DNA of 9,631 bases from CAZOGW01 sp964579415 (GCA_964579415.1 CAZOGW010000115.1:1-9631); one strand, 5' to 3'. Positions 1 through 7,303 are shown, counted from the stretch's first letter. The notes: generated by a model not told the origin, from the letters alone. A program made the numbers and translations.

Positions 1-3
1 TCT

Positions 4-2766
4 ATGTCGAAGAATCGCAAGTGGTACGCGCTCGCGCTACTAGCTGTGCTGGCAATGGTGCCGGTACCGGGTGCGGCGAGTGCGGCGGAGTCGGGTACGG
101 CTTCGGCCGGCCTACAAGACGCCGAATCGATCGCCATCGACTTCGTCCAGGCCGAAGCTGCGTCGTACGGAGTCGGCGCCGCCGACGTCGCCGACGTTGC
201 GGCCCGTTCGGTGACTGTCAGTGACCACACCGGTGTCACCCACGTCAACCTGGCGCAGCGTTACGAAGGTCTGGCAATCTTCGGTGTCGGCGCCACCGTC
301 AACCTCAACCCTGACGGCAGCGTGCTGTTCGTCGGCGAGAACCTGGCCAACAACCTGAGGGTCGCCTCAGGCGCAGAGACGCTCGACCCGGTCGCCGCGG
401 TCGAGGCTGCCGCTGCCGGGCTGGATCTGGCTGAGCCGGTGGCGCTGCGCATCCTCGAAGAGGGTGACGGCGAGGCCACCCTGACCCGAGCCGGCATCTC
501 CGACCAGCCGATCGAGGCGACGCTGGGTTGGCATGCGACTGCTCAGGGGCTGCGCAAGGCGTGGCAGGTCGTCATCGACGACTCCACCGACGTCCACCTG
601 TGGAACGCCACCGTCGACGCCGCCACCGGCGCCCTCCTCGCCACCGACGACTGGACCTCCAGCCACAGCTTCGACGACCTGGCGCATCTGAGCCGTCCCA
701 AGGCGAGTGCCTACCAGTTCGACGTTCCCAACCCGGGCGGCTCACCCAATCCGGTGAACGACGGTTCCAGCTACCGGGTGTTCCCCTACCCCGCCGACTC
801 CCCCAACGACAACGACCGCATCCTGGTCAACAACCCGGCCGACGCCGTGGGTTCACCCTTCGGCTGGCATGACACCGACGGTGCCGCCGGTCCCGAGTTC
901 ACCTACACCCGGGGCAACAACGTGTGGGCGGGTCTCGACCAGGACTCCAACAACCAGGTCGACTTCGAGGGCAACGCCGAGGGAGGTGCCGGCCTCGACT
1001 TCGACTTCCCGGCGAACCAGAGCGAGCACTCCCAGGACTACCGCGACGCCGTGGTGACCAACCTGTTCTACTGGAACAACATCTTCCACGACGTGCTGTA
1101 CAAGCTGGGCTTCACCGAGGCGTTCGACAACTTCCAGGCCAACAACTATGGCCGGGCTGCCACTCCCCAGGGTGACTACGTGCGGGCCGATGCCGCCGAC
1201 GGCGGGGGTACCAACAACGCCAACTTCTCGACGCCTTCGTCGGGTGGCGCGCCGCGCATGCAGATGTTCCTGTGGCCCGGCGCCCAGTTCGGTTCGCAGA
1301 ACCAGGTGACGGTGACCGGTCTCGGCGACTTCGGAGCCGGCTGGGCCCGGTTCGGTCCGCCCGCCTCCGTGGCAGGCGTTACCGGCCAGTTCTTCAACGC
1401 CGGCAACGGCTGTGTCGCCGCCGACTACGCCGGGGCCCCCGCGGGAAGCTGGATCGCCGTCGTCGTCGGTGGTACCACCGGCTGCCAGCCGATCCAGAAG
1501 GCACGCGCGGCCGACGCCGCCGGCGCAGCGGCGATCGTGATGAGCACCGGTACCTCCAGCACCGGGATCATCGGCTCCAATTCGGGCGGCATGGCCACGG
1601 CCTCGCCGGAGATCCCGGCCGTGCTGGTCACCGCCGCCAACGGCGACGCCATCCGGGCGGCCCTGCCGGCTTCGGGCACGGTGCGCAAGCACCCGGACCA
1701 TCCCGCCATCCGTGACGGCGACTTCGACAGCGCCATCGTGCTTCACGAGTACGGCCACGGTGTCTCCCTCCGCCTCACCGGCGGACTCGGGGTCAACTGC
1801 CTCTCCGGCAACGAGCAGATGGGTGAGGGCTGGAGCGACTACTACGGCATCACCCTGACCATCGACCCGACGCTGGGCGACGACGCGTACGCGACCCGCG
1901 GACTGGTTCCGTACGCCCTGTTCCAGGATCGTCGAGGCCCCGGGCTGCGCCCCCGTCCCTACACCAGGGACATGAACATCCAGCCGTTCACCTACGACAT
2001 GATCAAGACCGGCGGCTGGCTCAACGGCACCTCACTGGCCGTGCCCCACGGCATCGGCCATGCCTGGAACTCGGTGCTGTTCGACATGACCTGGGATCTG
2101 ATCGGGGCGCACGGGTTCAACCCCGATCTCTACGGTCACTGGTCGTCCGGCGGCAACATCCTGTCACAGCAGCTCGTCACCGACGGGCTCAAGCTCCAGG
2201 GCTGTGGTCCCGGATTCGTCGTGGGCCGCGCCGCGATCATCGCCGCGGATCAGGCGTTGACGGGCGGTGAGAACTACTGCCTGTTGTGGACGTCGTTCGC
2301 CCGCAGGGGCCTCGGCGTGTCCGCCATCCAGGGCACGACCAACCGTGACGACAACACCCAGGCGTTCGACATCCCGCCCGAGTGCGCCCGCCAGAGCGTG
2401 CGGGTCAACCTGAGCGGTGCCAACGTGCCCTCGGCTCCGCAGGTGCCGGGTGCAGGTGACCCGGCTGCTACGGCCGGCGTGCAGGTGTCGTGGGGTCAGG
2501 ACGGGCGGGTCTGCCTGTCCCGGTTCCAGCTCACCGGGCTCACCGCGAGCCAGGTCACGTCGGTGAAGATCTACTCGGGCGGCCACGGCATCCCGGGAGG
2601 GACCGAGGTCATCGACTTCGGTATCCCACCGGCGGGGCTCAACTCGTGCGTCAACGGCGTCAGCCAGGCGCTGTTGAAGGACATCCAGACGCAGCCGACC
2701 CGCTACTACATCCAGGCGACCACCGCCGCCTTCCCCGGAGGCGCGATAAGGGGCCAGATCGGTTAG
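4..2766 (+). CDS. Secreted M36 (fungalysin-type) zinc metallopeptidase with PA and CHRD-like domains
   Basis: A 920-aa extracellular protease precursor. Residues 1-27 form a signal peptide: a basic start (SKNRK), a hydrophobic core and an ASA cleavage site. An FTP-type propeptide follows at about 70-115. The M36 catalytic region starts near residue 345 with the family motif TNLFYWNNIFHD and continues with NNANFSTP and PRMQMFLW (about 404-427). A PA domain (about 435-560) is inserted before the active site. The zinc site is HEYGH (H581, E582, H585), with E608 in MGEGWSD as third ligand. Residues 799-920 resemble a CHRD domain, starting RVNLSGAN and ending TAAFPGGAIRGQIG. All catalytic residues are present, so it should hydrolyse external protein after the propeptide is removed. 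The CHRD domain's role is unknown; surface or matrix binding is a guess. Only three bases precede the ATG in the window, so promoter and RBS cannot be judged. It is monocistronic here, followed at once by a repeat and a terminator. Confidence 0.95.
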   Translation: MSKNRKWYALALLAVLAMVPVPGAASAAESGTASAGLQDAESIAIDFVQAEAASYGVGAADVADVAARSVTVSDHTGVTHVNLAQRYEGLAIFGVGATVNLNPDGSVLFVGENLANNLRVASGAETLDPVAAVEAAAAGLDLAEPVALRILEEGDGEATLTRAGISDQPIEATLGWHATAQGLRKAWQVVIDDSTDVHLWNATVDAATGALLATDDWTSSHSFDDLAHLSRPKASAYQFDVPNPGGSPNPVNDGSSYRVFPYPADSPNDNDRILVNNPADAVGSPFGWHDTDGAAGPEFTYTRGNNVWAGLDQDSNNQVDFEGNAEGGAGLDFDFPANQSEHSQDYRDAVVTNLFYWNNIFHDVLYKLGFTEAFDNFQANNYGRAATPQGDYVRADAADGGGTNNANFSTPSSGGAPRMQMFLWPGAQFGSQNQVTVTGLGDFGAGWARFGPPASVAGVTGQFFNAGNGCVAADYAGAPAGSWIAVVVGGTTGCQPIQKARAADAAGAAAIVMSTGTSSTGIIGSNSGGMATASPEIPAVLVTAANGDAIRAALPASGTVRKHPDHPAIRDGDFDSAIVLHEYGHGVSLRLTGGLGVNCLSGNEQMGEGWSDYYGITLTIDPTLGDDAYATRGLVPYALFQDRRGPGLRPRPYTRDMNIQPFTYDMIKTGGWLNGTSLAVPHGIGHAWNSVLFDMTWDLIGAHGFNPDLYGHWSSGGNILSQQLVTDGLKLQGCGPGFVVGRAAIIAADQALTGGENYCLLWTSFARRGLGVSAIQGTTNRDDNTQAFDIPPECARQSVRVNLSGANVPSAPQVPGAGDPAATAGVQVSWGQDGRVCLSRFQLTGLTASQVTSVKIYSGGHGIPGGTEVIDFGIPPAGLNSCVNGVSQALLKDIQTQPTRYYIQATTAAFPGGAIRGQIG

Positions 2767-2767
2767 T

Positions 2768-2802
2768 GGTACTAGGTACTAGGTACTAAGTACTAGGTAC
2801 GA
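2768..2802. repeat. Five-unit heptamer array, type A (GGTACTA)
   Basis: Five consecutive 7-bp units starting one base after the peptidase stop codon: GGTACTA three times, then AGTACTA and GGTACGA. The array ends just before the hairpin terminator. Each of the first four units carries the self-complementary tetramer GTAC. Related arrays occur at 5661-5728 and 8802-8830. Confidence 0.9.
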
Positions 2803-2808
2803 AGAGCG

Positions 2809-2840
2809 GAGGGGCACCCGCCTACCGGCGGGTGCCCCTC
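2809..2840 (+). terminator. Hairpin terminator after the M36 peptidase
   Basis: A 14-bp perfect stem (GAGGGGCACCCGCC paired with GGCGGGTGCCCCTC) closes on a TACC tetraloop and is followed by TCTCGCG. It lies 43 bases past the peptidase stop. There is no long T tract, which is common for GC-rich actinobacterial hairpin terminators. Because the next gene is convergent, the hairpin may stop transcription from both sides. A much weaker 5-bp stem at 2895-2909 lies closer to the permease stop. Confidence 0.8.
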
Positions 2841-2875
2841 TCTCGCGTTCCCGGCGGGTCGGCACCGAACCGCCG

Positions 2876-2896
2876 TACTGGATACCGGATACCGCC
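2876..2896. repeat. Short heptamer array, type B (TACTGGA / TACCGGA)
   Basis: Three 7-bp units: TACTGGA, TACCGGA and a degenerate TACCGCC. Read in the direction of the permease gene this is TATCCGG TATCCAG, beginning 33 bases past its stop codon. The same unit recurs at 7231-7264 and 8833-8846. Confidence 0.7.
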
Positions 2897-2929
2897 CCGA
2901 TCGCCGGGGGGTCACGTTCCCAGTGCCCG

Positions 2930-4288
2930 CTACACCCAGTTGCTGATCACGTCCTGGGCGAAGTAGATGACGAAGGCTGCGGAGACGACCCACATCAGGG
3001 GGTGGATCTCCGAGGCCTTGCCCTTGATGGCCTTGATGAGCACGTAGGTGACGAAGCCGGCGCCGATGCCCACGGTGATGCTGTAGGTGAACGGCATCAG
3101 GACGATGGTGAACAGTGCGGGCAGGCCCTCCTCGATGTCCCTGAAGTTGATGTCCATGATGAGCTCGGCCATGAGGAACCCGATGAGGATGAGCACCGGA
3201 GCCGTCGCCTCGCTGGGGACAAGCCCGGCCAGGGGCGACAGGAAGATGGCGACCAGGAACAGGACACCGACCACCACCGCGGTAAGGCCGGTGCGGCCAC
3301 CTTCGGCGACACCGGCGCTGCTCTCGATGTAGCTGGTGTTGGAGCTGACGCCGGCGAGCCCGCCGGCGGCGGCGCCGACCGAGTCGACGAGCAGCAGCTT
3401 GCCGGCGTCGGGGATCCGGCCCTCCTCGTCGGTGAGGCCGGCCTGCTCGGTGATGGCGGTGGCCGTTCCCATGGTGTCGAAGAAGTCGGTGAGCATGAAG
3501 GCGAAGATGGTGAGCAGAGCCGACAGAACGCCAAGCGTGCTGAACACGTTGCCCAGGTCGAACTCGCCCAGCGTGGCGAAGCTGGGAGTGACCGAGAGGT
3601 CATCGGGAACCGGCTGCACACCGAGGATGAGCCCGATGACGGCTGTCGCCAGGATGCTGATGATCAGCGCCCCTTTCACCTTGCGGGCGTAGAGGGTGAT
3701 GACGATGGCCAGACCGATCAGTGTCAGTGCCGCCCCCTTCGAGTTGGGGAAGGCGAACTCGACGGGCACACCCGCCTCGGGGCTCACCACCAGCCCACCG
3801 TTGACGAAGCCGATGAACATGATGAACAGTCCGATGCCGACGCCGATCGCCCGCTTCAGCACCATCGGCACCGCTTCCATCACCGCCTCACGGAAGCCGA
3901 CCAGCACCAGCGCCGTGATCAGAGCGCCCTCGAGGACGATCACCCCCATGGCGCCTGCCGGTGTCAGCCCCTGGCCCAGGACCAGCCCGAACGCCACGGC
4001 GGCGTTGATTCCGAGACCGGCCGCCAGGGCGATCGGGTAATTGGCGAACACGCCCATGGCGATACAGAGCAGGCCGGCGACCAGCGCGGTGCCGGCGGCG
4101 ACCGCCGGCCCGTCGAGGCCGGCCACCGACAGGATGTCGGCGTTGACGAAGATGATGTAGGCCATGACCAGGAACGTGGTGACACCGGCCCGGATCTCGG
4201 TGCCGACGTTTGTCCCCCGCTCGGTCAGTCGAAAGAACCCGTCCAGGCGCGTACTGCTCGGACTGGGGCTCCCGGTGGTACTTGCCAT
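2930..4288 (-). CDS. NCS2-family purine permease, AzgA/PbuG-type (COG2252)
   Basis: A 452-aa inner-membrane transporter, probably importing guanine, hypoxanthine or adenine by proton symport. The sequence is mostly hydrophobic helices, as expected for the roughly 14-helix NCS2 fold. Signatures of the AzgA branch are GTEIRAGVTTFLVMAYIIFVN (29-49), ANYPIALAAGLGINAA (82-97), LTDFFDTMGT (266-275) and TSYIESSAGVAEGGRTGLTAV (318-338). The motif of the UraA/xanthine branch is not seen. An upstream extension of 97 codons is open but low-complexity and polar. I chose the ATG at 4288 because its protein begins just before the conserved region, at the usual family length, and a purine-rich GGGAGAGAGG lies just upstream. 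It is convergent with the peptidase and lies 148 bp downstream of the Rieske gene on the same strand. Exact purine specificity cannot be read from sequence. Confidence 0.92.
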   Translation of the reverse strand: MASTTGSPSPSSTRLDGFFRLTERGTNVGTEIRAGVTTFLVMAYIIFVNADILSVAGLDGPAVAAGTALVAGLLCIAMGVFANYPIALAAGLGINAAVAFGLVLGQGLTPAGAMGVIVLEGALITALVLVGFREAVMEAVPMVLKRAIGVGIGLFIMFIGFVNGGLVVSPEAGVPVEFAFPNSKGAALTLIGLAIVITLYARKVKGALIISILATAVIGLILGVQPVPDDLSVTPSFATLGEFDLGNVFSTLGVLSALLTIFAFMLTDFFDTMGTATAITEQAGLTDEEGRIPDAGKLLLVDSVGAAAGGLAGVSSNTSYIESSAGVAEGGRTGLTAVVVGVLFLVAIFLSPLAGLVPSEATAPVLILIGFLMAELIMDINFRDIEEGLPALFTIVLMPFTYSITVGIGAGFVTYVLIKAIKGKASEIHPLMWVVSAAFVIYFAQDVISNWV

Positions 4289-4436
4289 GCCTCTCTCCCG
4301 CGATGGCGATGCCCCGGTACGAGGCATCGGAGGCGGCGCACGGTACCGCGGCGGTAGGTCCCGGCGCATCTCCGGCACGCTGCGTGCGGCGGCTGGTAGC
4401 GGCGCGGAGCGGTGGTCCAACCCCCCGGCGGCGGGC
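4289..4436. other. Intergenic region between the Rieske gene and the permease
   Basis: These 148 bp carry none of the heptamer repeats found in the other longer gaps. On the minus strand a purine-rich stretch sits next to the permease ATG as a plausible RBS. A 7-bp stem (CGATGCC paired with GGCATCG, 4307-4329) lies 18 bases upstream of that ATG. I see no clear terminator for the Rieske gene and no purine-riboswitch consensus. Confidence 0.4.
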
Positions 4437-5621
4437 TCAGAGAGCCCGGGCGCTCTCGGGGACGCGGGGCGGGACGACCGGCTGCCCGCGGTAGGCGGTC
4501 CCCACCATGAAGTGGAACTGGTGGATGGTGCTCTCCCACGGGCTGAGCGGCCCGGGAGCGAAGCCCCTGTTGGCGGCACCCCGCTGGACCGAGGCGCAGG
4601 CCGCCCAGTCCTCCCGGTTGGTGATGTCCCAGAAGTCGACGGCGTAGGCCGGGTCGAACCCCTCCATCGCCACCGTCTCCGGTGAGAAGAGCCAGACGCA
4701 CTCGATGGCGCTGCGGTCGGGGCCGAGGGGCACGATGCGGTGGGTCATCACGTAGTCGGGGTGGGCGCTGACCAGGAGGTTGGGCCACAGCCCCACGTAC
4801 AGCACCTGGCGGAGACGGGTGTCGTTGAGCCGCCGGAATGGCATCCCGCCCGACTCGCCGGTGAGGGACATGGTGACGGCGTGGTCCTTGAGCACCATGT
4901 TCCCCCCGCACCACAGCCCGCCTGGTTCCACGTCGCGGCCCGAATCGGGAGGGGTTACGGCGCACAGTTCGGGGTGGATGGTGGAGCAGTGGTAACACTC
5001 GTGGTAGTTCTCCACGATCAGCTTCCAGTTGGCGGGGACCTCGTAGTGGTGACGGGCGGCGGCGACCAGCCGCTGCGGCTCGTACGGATCCAGCAGATCC
5101 CCCAGCCCGGCGTAGGTCCCGGCGACCGGACCGGCCCTTCCCGACAGGTCGACGAACACCCAACCCAGCCATTCCTCGACGGCAACCGCGGCCAGCGGCC
5201 AGTCGGCGGGAGTGAAGTCGGTACTGCCGGCCATCGTGGGGGCGGAACGCAGGGTGCCGTCGAAGCGGTAGGACCAGGAGTGATACGGGCAGCGCACCAG
5301 GCGGGCGTCGAAGGCGTCACCGACCTCGACCAGGATGTGGCCACGGTGGCGGCACACGTTGGAGAAACCGCGCACCACCCCTTCACTGTCACGGGTGAGC
5401 ATCACCGATTCGGAGCCGACCTCTATACCCCGCACCTGGCCAGGGGCCAGCAGGTCGTCGGTGCGCCCCAGGCACACCCAGGTGGCGCCGAATATCTCGT
5501 CACGCTCCCAGGCGAACACCTCGGGAGACGTGTAGGCATCGGAGGGCAGCGACCGGCTCGACCCGAACGGCCGCAGCAGGGCGTCGACGTCTTGCGGATC
5601 GAGAGGTGCCGGATTCCCCAT
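4437..5621 (-). CDS. Rieske non-haem iron oxygenase, alpha subunit (CntA/GbcA-like)
   Basis: A 394-aa cytoplasmic oxygenase component. The Rieske [2Fe-2S] motif is C90-R-H92 with C111-P-Y-H114. The catalytic region has NWKLIVENYHECYHCSTIHP (198-217). H211 and H216 are likely iron ligands, D338 in NREDW is the third, and E208 sits at the bridging position. A Glu there (rather than the Asp of aromatic ring dioxygenases), plus EDWAACASVQRG and GPLSPWESTIHQFH, fits the branch with CntA and GbcA, which attack carnitine or glycine betaine. The substrate here is not proven. No reductase or ferredoxin gene is in the window, so electrons must come from elsewhere. I chose the ATG at 5621: a 53-codon upstream extension is open but reads through the heptamer hairpin and encodes repeat peptide. 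No Shine-Dalgarno is seen, and a TANNNT box six bases upstream suggests a leaderless message. Confidence 0.9.
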   Translation of the reverse strand: MGNPAPLDPQDVDALLRPFGSSRSLPSDAYTSPEVFAWERDEIFGATWVCLGRTDDLLAPGQVRGIEVGSESVMLTRDSEGVVRGFSNVCRHRGHILVEVGDAFDARLVRCPYHSWSYRFDGTLRSAPTMAGSTDFTPADWPLAAVAVEEWLGWVFVDLSGRAGPVAGTYAGLGDLLDPYEPQRLVAAARHHYEVPANWKLIVENYHECYHCSTIHPELCAVTPPDSGRDVEPGGLWCGGNMVLKDHAVTMSLTGESGGMPFRRLNDTRLRQVLYVGLWPNLLVSAHPDYVMTHRIVPLGPDRSAIECVWLFSPETVAMEGFDPAYAVDFWDITNREDWAACASVQRGAANRGFAPGPLSPWESTIHQFHFMVGTAYRGQPVVPPRVPESARAL

Positions 5622-5633
5622 TGGGTCAGGGTA
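5622..5633 (-). promoter_or_regulatory. Candidate -10 box for leaderless transcription of the Rieske gene
   Basis: On the minus strand TACCCT (5633-5628) matches TANNNT and is separated from the ATG by exactly six bases (GACCCA). That would start the transcript at or beside the A of the ATG. No good -35 hexamer is visible and no Shine-Dalgarno precedes the start. The same layout occurs before the gene at 8784. Confidence 0.35.
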
Positions 5634-5660
5634 ATCCGGTTTGGTCCTCTCGATTCGTAT

Positions 5661-5728
5661 CGGGGGGTACTTGGTACTTGGTACTTGGTATGCGCGGATA
5701 CCAAGTACCAAGTACCAAGTACCCCCCG
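5661..5728. repeat. 68-bp near-perfect hairpin made of type A heptamers
   Basis: Two 31-bp arms (5661-5691 and 5698-5728) are exact reverse complements around a six-base loop, GCGCGG. Each arm is C, six G, three TACTTGG units, then TAT; the other arm is its complement. Outside the perfect part a second match (TCTCGAT at 5648-5654, ATCGAGA at 5730-5736) extends the symmetry imperfectly. It lies between the divergent Rieske gene and the small-protein/transporter operon, 40 bp from the Rieske start and 107 bp from the other. It encodes nothing plausible. Confidence 0.95.
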
Positions 5729-5773
5729 CATCGAGACTCGTTTGCACTGGTCCGCAACAAATGCCCAAGCCAT

Positions 5774-5802
5774 TTGACACACCTGTTATTCCCGACTATT
5801 TC
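5774..5802 (+). promoter_or_regulatory. Candidate sigma-70-type promoter for the small-protein/transporter operon
   Basis: A consensus -35 hexamer TTGACA (5774-5779) is followed by a 17-base spacer and a weak -10, TATTTC (5797-5802). A second TANNNT match, TATCGT (5803-5808), is too far from that -35. The stretch from about 5739 to 5820 is clearly more AT-rich than its surroundings, and the first start codon is at 5835. The -10 is poor, so the call rests on the -35, the spacing and the composition. Confidence 0.45.
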
Positions 5803-5824
5803 TATCGTACTTATCGGCTCGGTT

Positions 5825-5832
5825 GGGAGGAG
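5825..5832 (+). promoter_or_regulatory. Shine-Dalgarno site of the 48-aa protein
   Basis: GGGAGGAG ends two bases before the ATG at 5835. It is the strongest ribosome-binding site seen in the window and is the main support for the short gene that follows. Confidence 0.7.
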
Positions 5833-5834
5833 AG

Positions 5835-5981
5835 ATGGGAGACGGTTCCGTGGGCGGCCCACCGGGGGGTGACGCCGCCCGGCGCAGTTGGTTCAACGAG
5901 GACTGGGCGGCAACGATCCTGGGGCTGGCGATCCTCGCCCTCGTATTGCTCGGCGTGATCCCCGAAGGGTTGGTGCCCTGA
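5835..5981 (+). CDS. 48-aa single-helix membrane protein, coupled to the YeiH-family transporter
   Basis: A short open frame with a strong Shine-Dalgarno site, whose TGA shares one base with the ATG of the transporter (TGATG), so the two are probably translationally coupled. The N-terminal half is Gly/Pro-rich and polar (MGDGSVGGPPGGDAARRS). WFNEDWAATILGLAILALVL then leads into one transmembrane helix, and the chain ends GVIPEGLVP. I recall longer YeiH-family proteins that begin with an 'EDWWAVWLGL'-like segment before their first helices. If that recollection is right, this protein is that segment encoded separately, perhaps an accessory subunit of the transporter. I cannot assign a function from the sequence alone. 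Confidence 0.75.
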   Translation: MGDGSVGGPPGGDAARRSWFNEDWAATILGLAILALVLLGVIPEGLVP

Positions 5982-7129
5982 TGACCGGCGACATCTCCGA
6001 GACCCGCGCCGCCGAGGGCGTGGTGGGAGCGGCCGGCGGTCTCAACGAGGAGAGGGACGGCACGTGGTGGGCATGGGCCGGCGTCGGCCTCGCCATCGTG
6101 CTCGCTCTCGCCTGGCTCACCCGGTACCTGGAGGACAACGTCCCCGGCTGGTTCGAGGGCAGCGCGCTCGAAGACGTAGCCGGCGCCATCGAGTACCCGG
6201 TCTACGCCATCCTCCTCGGGCTCCTGGGGGGTGCCATCATCACCCGGATCGGCATCCGTGAGCGCGTCGAGCCGGCGTTCCGCACCGAGTTCTTCATCAA
6301 GACCGGCCTGGTGCTGTTGGGTGCCTCGATCAACCTGTCGGTGATCGTCCGGGCGGCGGGCCCCGCCATCGCCCAGGCGCTGATCCTGGTGACATCGGTG
6401 TTCCTGTTCGCATGGTGGGTGGCCGGCAAGTTGGGGCTCGACGAGAAGCTGCGCGCCTTGCTGGCTTCGGCGGTGTCGATCTGCGGCGTGAGCGCCGCCA
6501 TCGCCGCCGCCGGCGCGGTGAACGCCAAGCGTGAGCAACTCGCCTATGCCGCCAGCCTGGTGATCGTGTTCGCCATTCCTTCGATCTTCATCCTGCCGTG
6601 GCTGGCCGGGGTATTCGGCCTCAGCGACGCGGTGGCGGGGGCGTGGATCGGCGGCAACATCGACACCACGGCGGCGGTGGCGGCCGCCGGCGCCATCGTC
6701 GGCGACGACGCCCTGGCACTCGCCACAATCGTCAAGTCCACCCAGAACGTGCTGATGGGTGTCGTCGCCGTGGCGCTGACGGCGTACTTCGCCTTCAAGG
6801 TCGAGCGGGACCCGAATGCGAAGCGCCCCGGCCTGGGAGTGTTGTGGGAGCGATTCCCGAAGTTCGTTCTCGGGTTCATCCTCGCCTCGCTGATCGCCAC
6901 CTGGTACCTGAACGTCGCCGGCGACGATGGCCGGGCGACAATCAGCATCGTCAACAACCTGCGCACGTGGTTCCTGGTGCTGGCGTTCGTCAGCATCGGG
7001 CTCGAGTTCCGCCTGACCTCGCTCCGTGAGGCCGGATGGAGACCGATCGCGGCGTTCGGCGCAGCCACGGTGTTCAACCTGACCGTGGCGCTGGCCGCGG
7101 CTTCCGTCCTCTTCCGCAACTTCTCGTGA
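5981..7129 (+). CDS. YeiH/UPF0324-family putative sulfate exporter
   Basis: A 382-aa polytopic membrane protein of the PF03601 family, often annotated as putative sulfate exporters, although the transported compound is poorly established. The first 28 residues are polar, then about ten hydrophobic segments follow from residue 29. Family signatures are FFIKTGLVLLGASINLS (104-120), SICGVSAAIAAAGAV (166-180), IPSIFILPWLAG (199-210) and GAWIGGNIDTTAAVAAAG (220-237). The ATG at 5981 was chosen because it overlaps the stop of the preceding small gene and gives a usual family length. The frame is open back to 5888, but that part is out of frame with the small protein and has unconvincing composition. 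The preceding RBS is weak (GAAGGG), so expression probably depends on coupling. A strong terminator follows. Confidence 0.9.
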   Translation: MTGDISETRAAEGVVGAAGGLNEERDGTWWAWAGVGLAIVLALAWLTRYLEDNVPGWFEGSALEDVAGAIEYPVYAILLGLLGGAIITRIGIRERVEPAFRTEFFIKTGLVLLGASINLSVIVRAAGPAIAQALILVTSVFLFAWWVAGKLGLDEKLRALLASAVSICGVSAAIAAAGAVNAKREQLAYAASLVIVFAIPSIFILPWLAGVFGLSDAVAGAWIGGNIDTTAAVAAAGAIVGDDALALATIVKSTQNVLMGVVAVALTAYFAFKVERDPNAKRPGLGVLWERFPKFVLGFILASLIATWYLNVAGDDGRATISIVNNLRTWFLVLAFVSIGLEFRLTSLREAGWRPIAAFGAATVFNLTVALAAASVLFRNFS

Positions 7130-7180
7130 CGGGTACCGGTCGCTCCCTCCCATTGGCACACCGGCGCTCACGAGATGGCG

Positions 7181-7215
7181 CAGCAGCGGGGCCGACCCGT
7201 CAGGCCCCGCTGCTG
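7181..7215 (+). terminator. Hairpin terminator after the YeiH-family gene
   Basis: A perfect 13-bp stem (CAGCAGCGGGGCC with GGCCCCGCTGCTG) surrounds a nine-base loop and is followed by TTGCG. It begins 51 bases after the transporter stop. There is no long T tract, but the stem is GC-rich and stable. Confidence 0.8.
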
Positions 7216-7230
7216 TTGCGCGAAGAGGAG

Positions 7231-7264
7231 TATCCAGTCGCCAGTATCCAGTAGCCAGTACTGG
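7231..7264. repeat. Heptamer array, type B (TATCCAG)
   Basis: Four 7-bp units, TATCCAG, TCGCCAG, TATCCAG and TAGCCAG, then TACTGG. The end forms the 10-bp palindrome CCAGTACTGG (7255-7264). It lies 15 bases beyond the terminator stem of the transporter. TATCCAG is the reverse complement of the unit at 8833-8846. Confidence 0.8.
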
Positions 7265-7303
7265 TTGCCGAGAACAGATCCCGAACGCACCGGGGCTTCT
7301 CCT

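Noticed and set aside
853..1758. A 301-codon minus-strand open frame
   Set aside because: Antisense shadow of the M36 peptidase; low-complexity V/G/R/H composition and no recognisable motif.
3002..4357. A 451-codon plus-strand open frame
   Set aside because: Antisense shadow of the permease; the product is rich in H, D, Q, E and G with no domain, as expected from the complement of GC-rich membrane-protein codons.
4289..4436. Purine riboswitch upstream of the purine permease
   Set aside because: None of the conserved core or paired loop sequences of the purine aptamer can be seen; only a short 7-bp stem is present.
5661..5728. CRISPR array or insertion-sequence end
   Set aside because: Units are seven bases with no spacers, and there is no cas gene, transposase or visible target duplication nearby.
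5622..5780. A 53-codon N-terminal extension of the Rieske protein and other open frames across 5606-5872
   Set aside because: They read through the heptamer hairpin and give peptides such as GTWYLVLG; the real Rieske N-terminus fits the ATG at 5621.
5786..7171. A 461-codon minus-strand open frame
   Set aside because: Antisense to the small protein and YeiH-family gene; composition is typical of a shadow frame and it crosses the likely promoter region.
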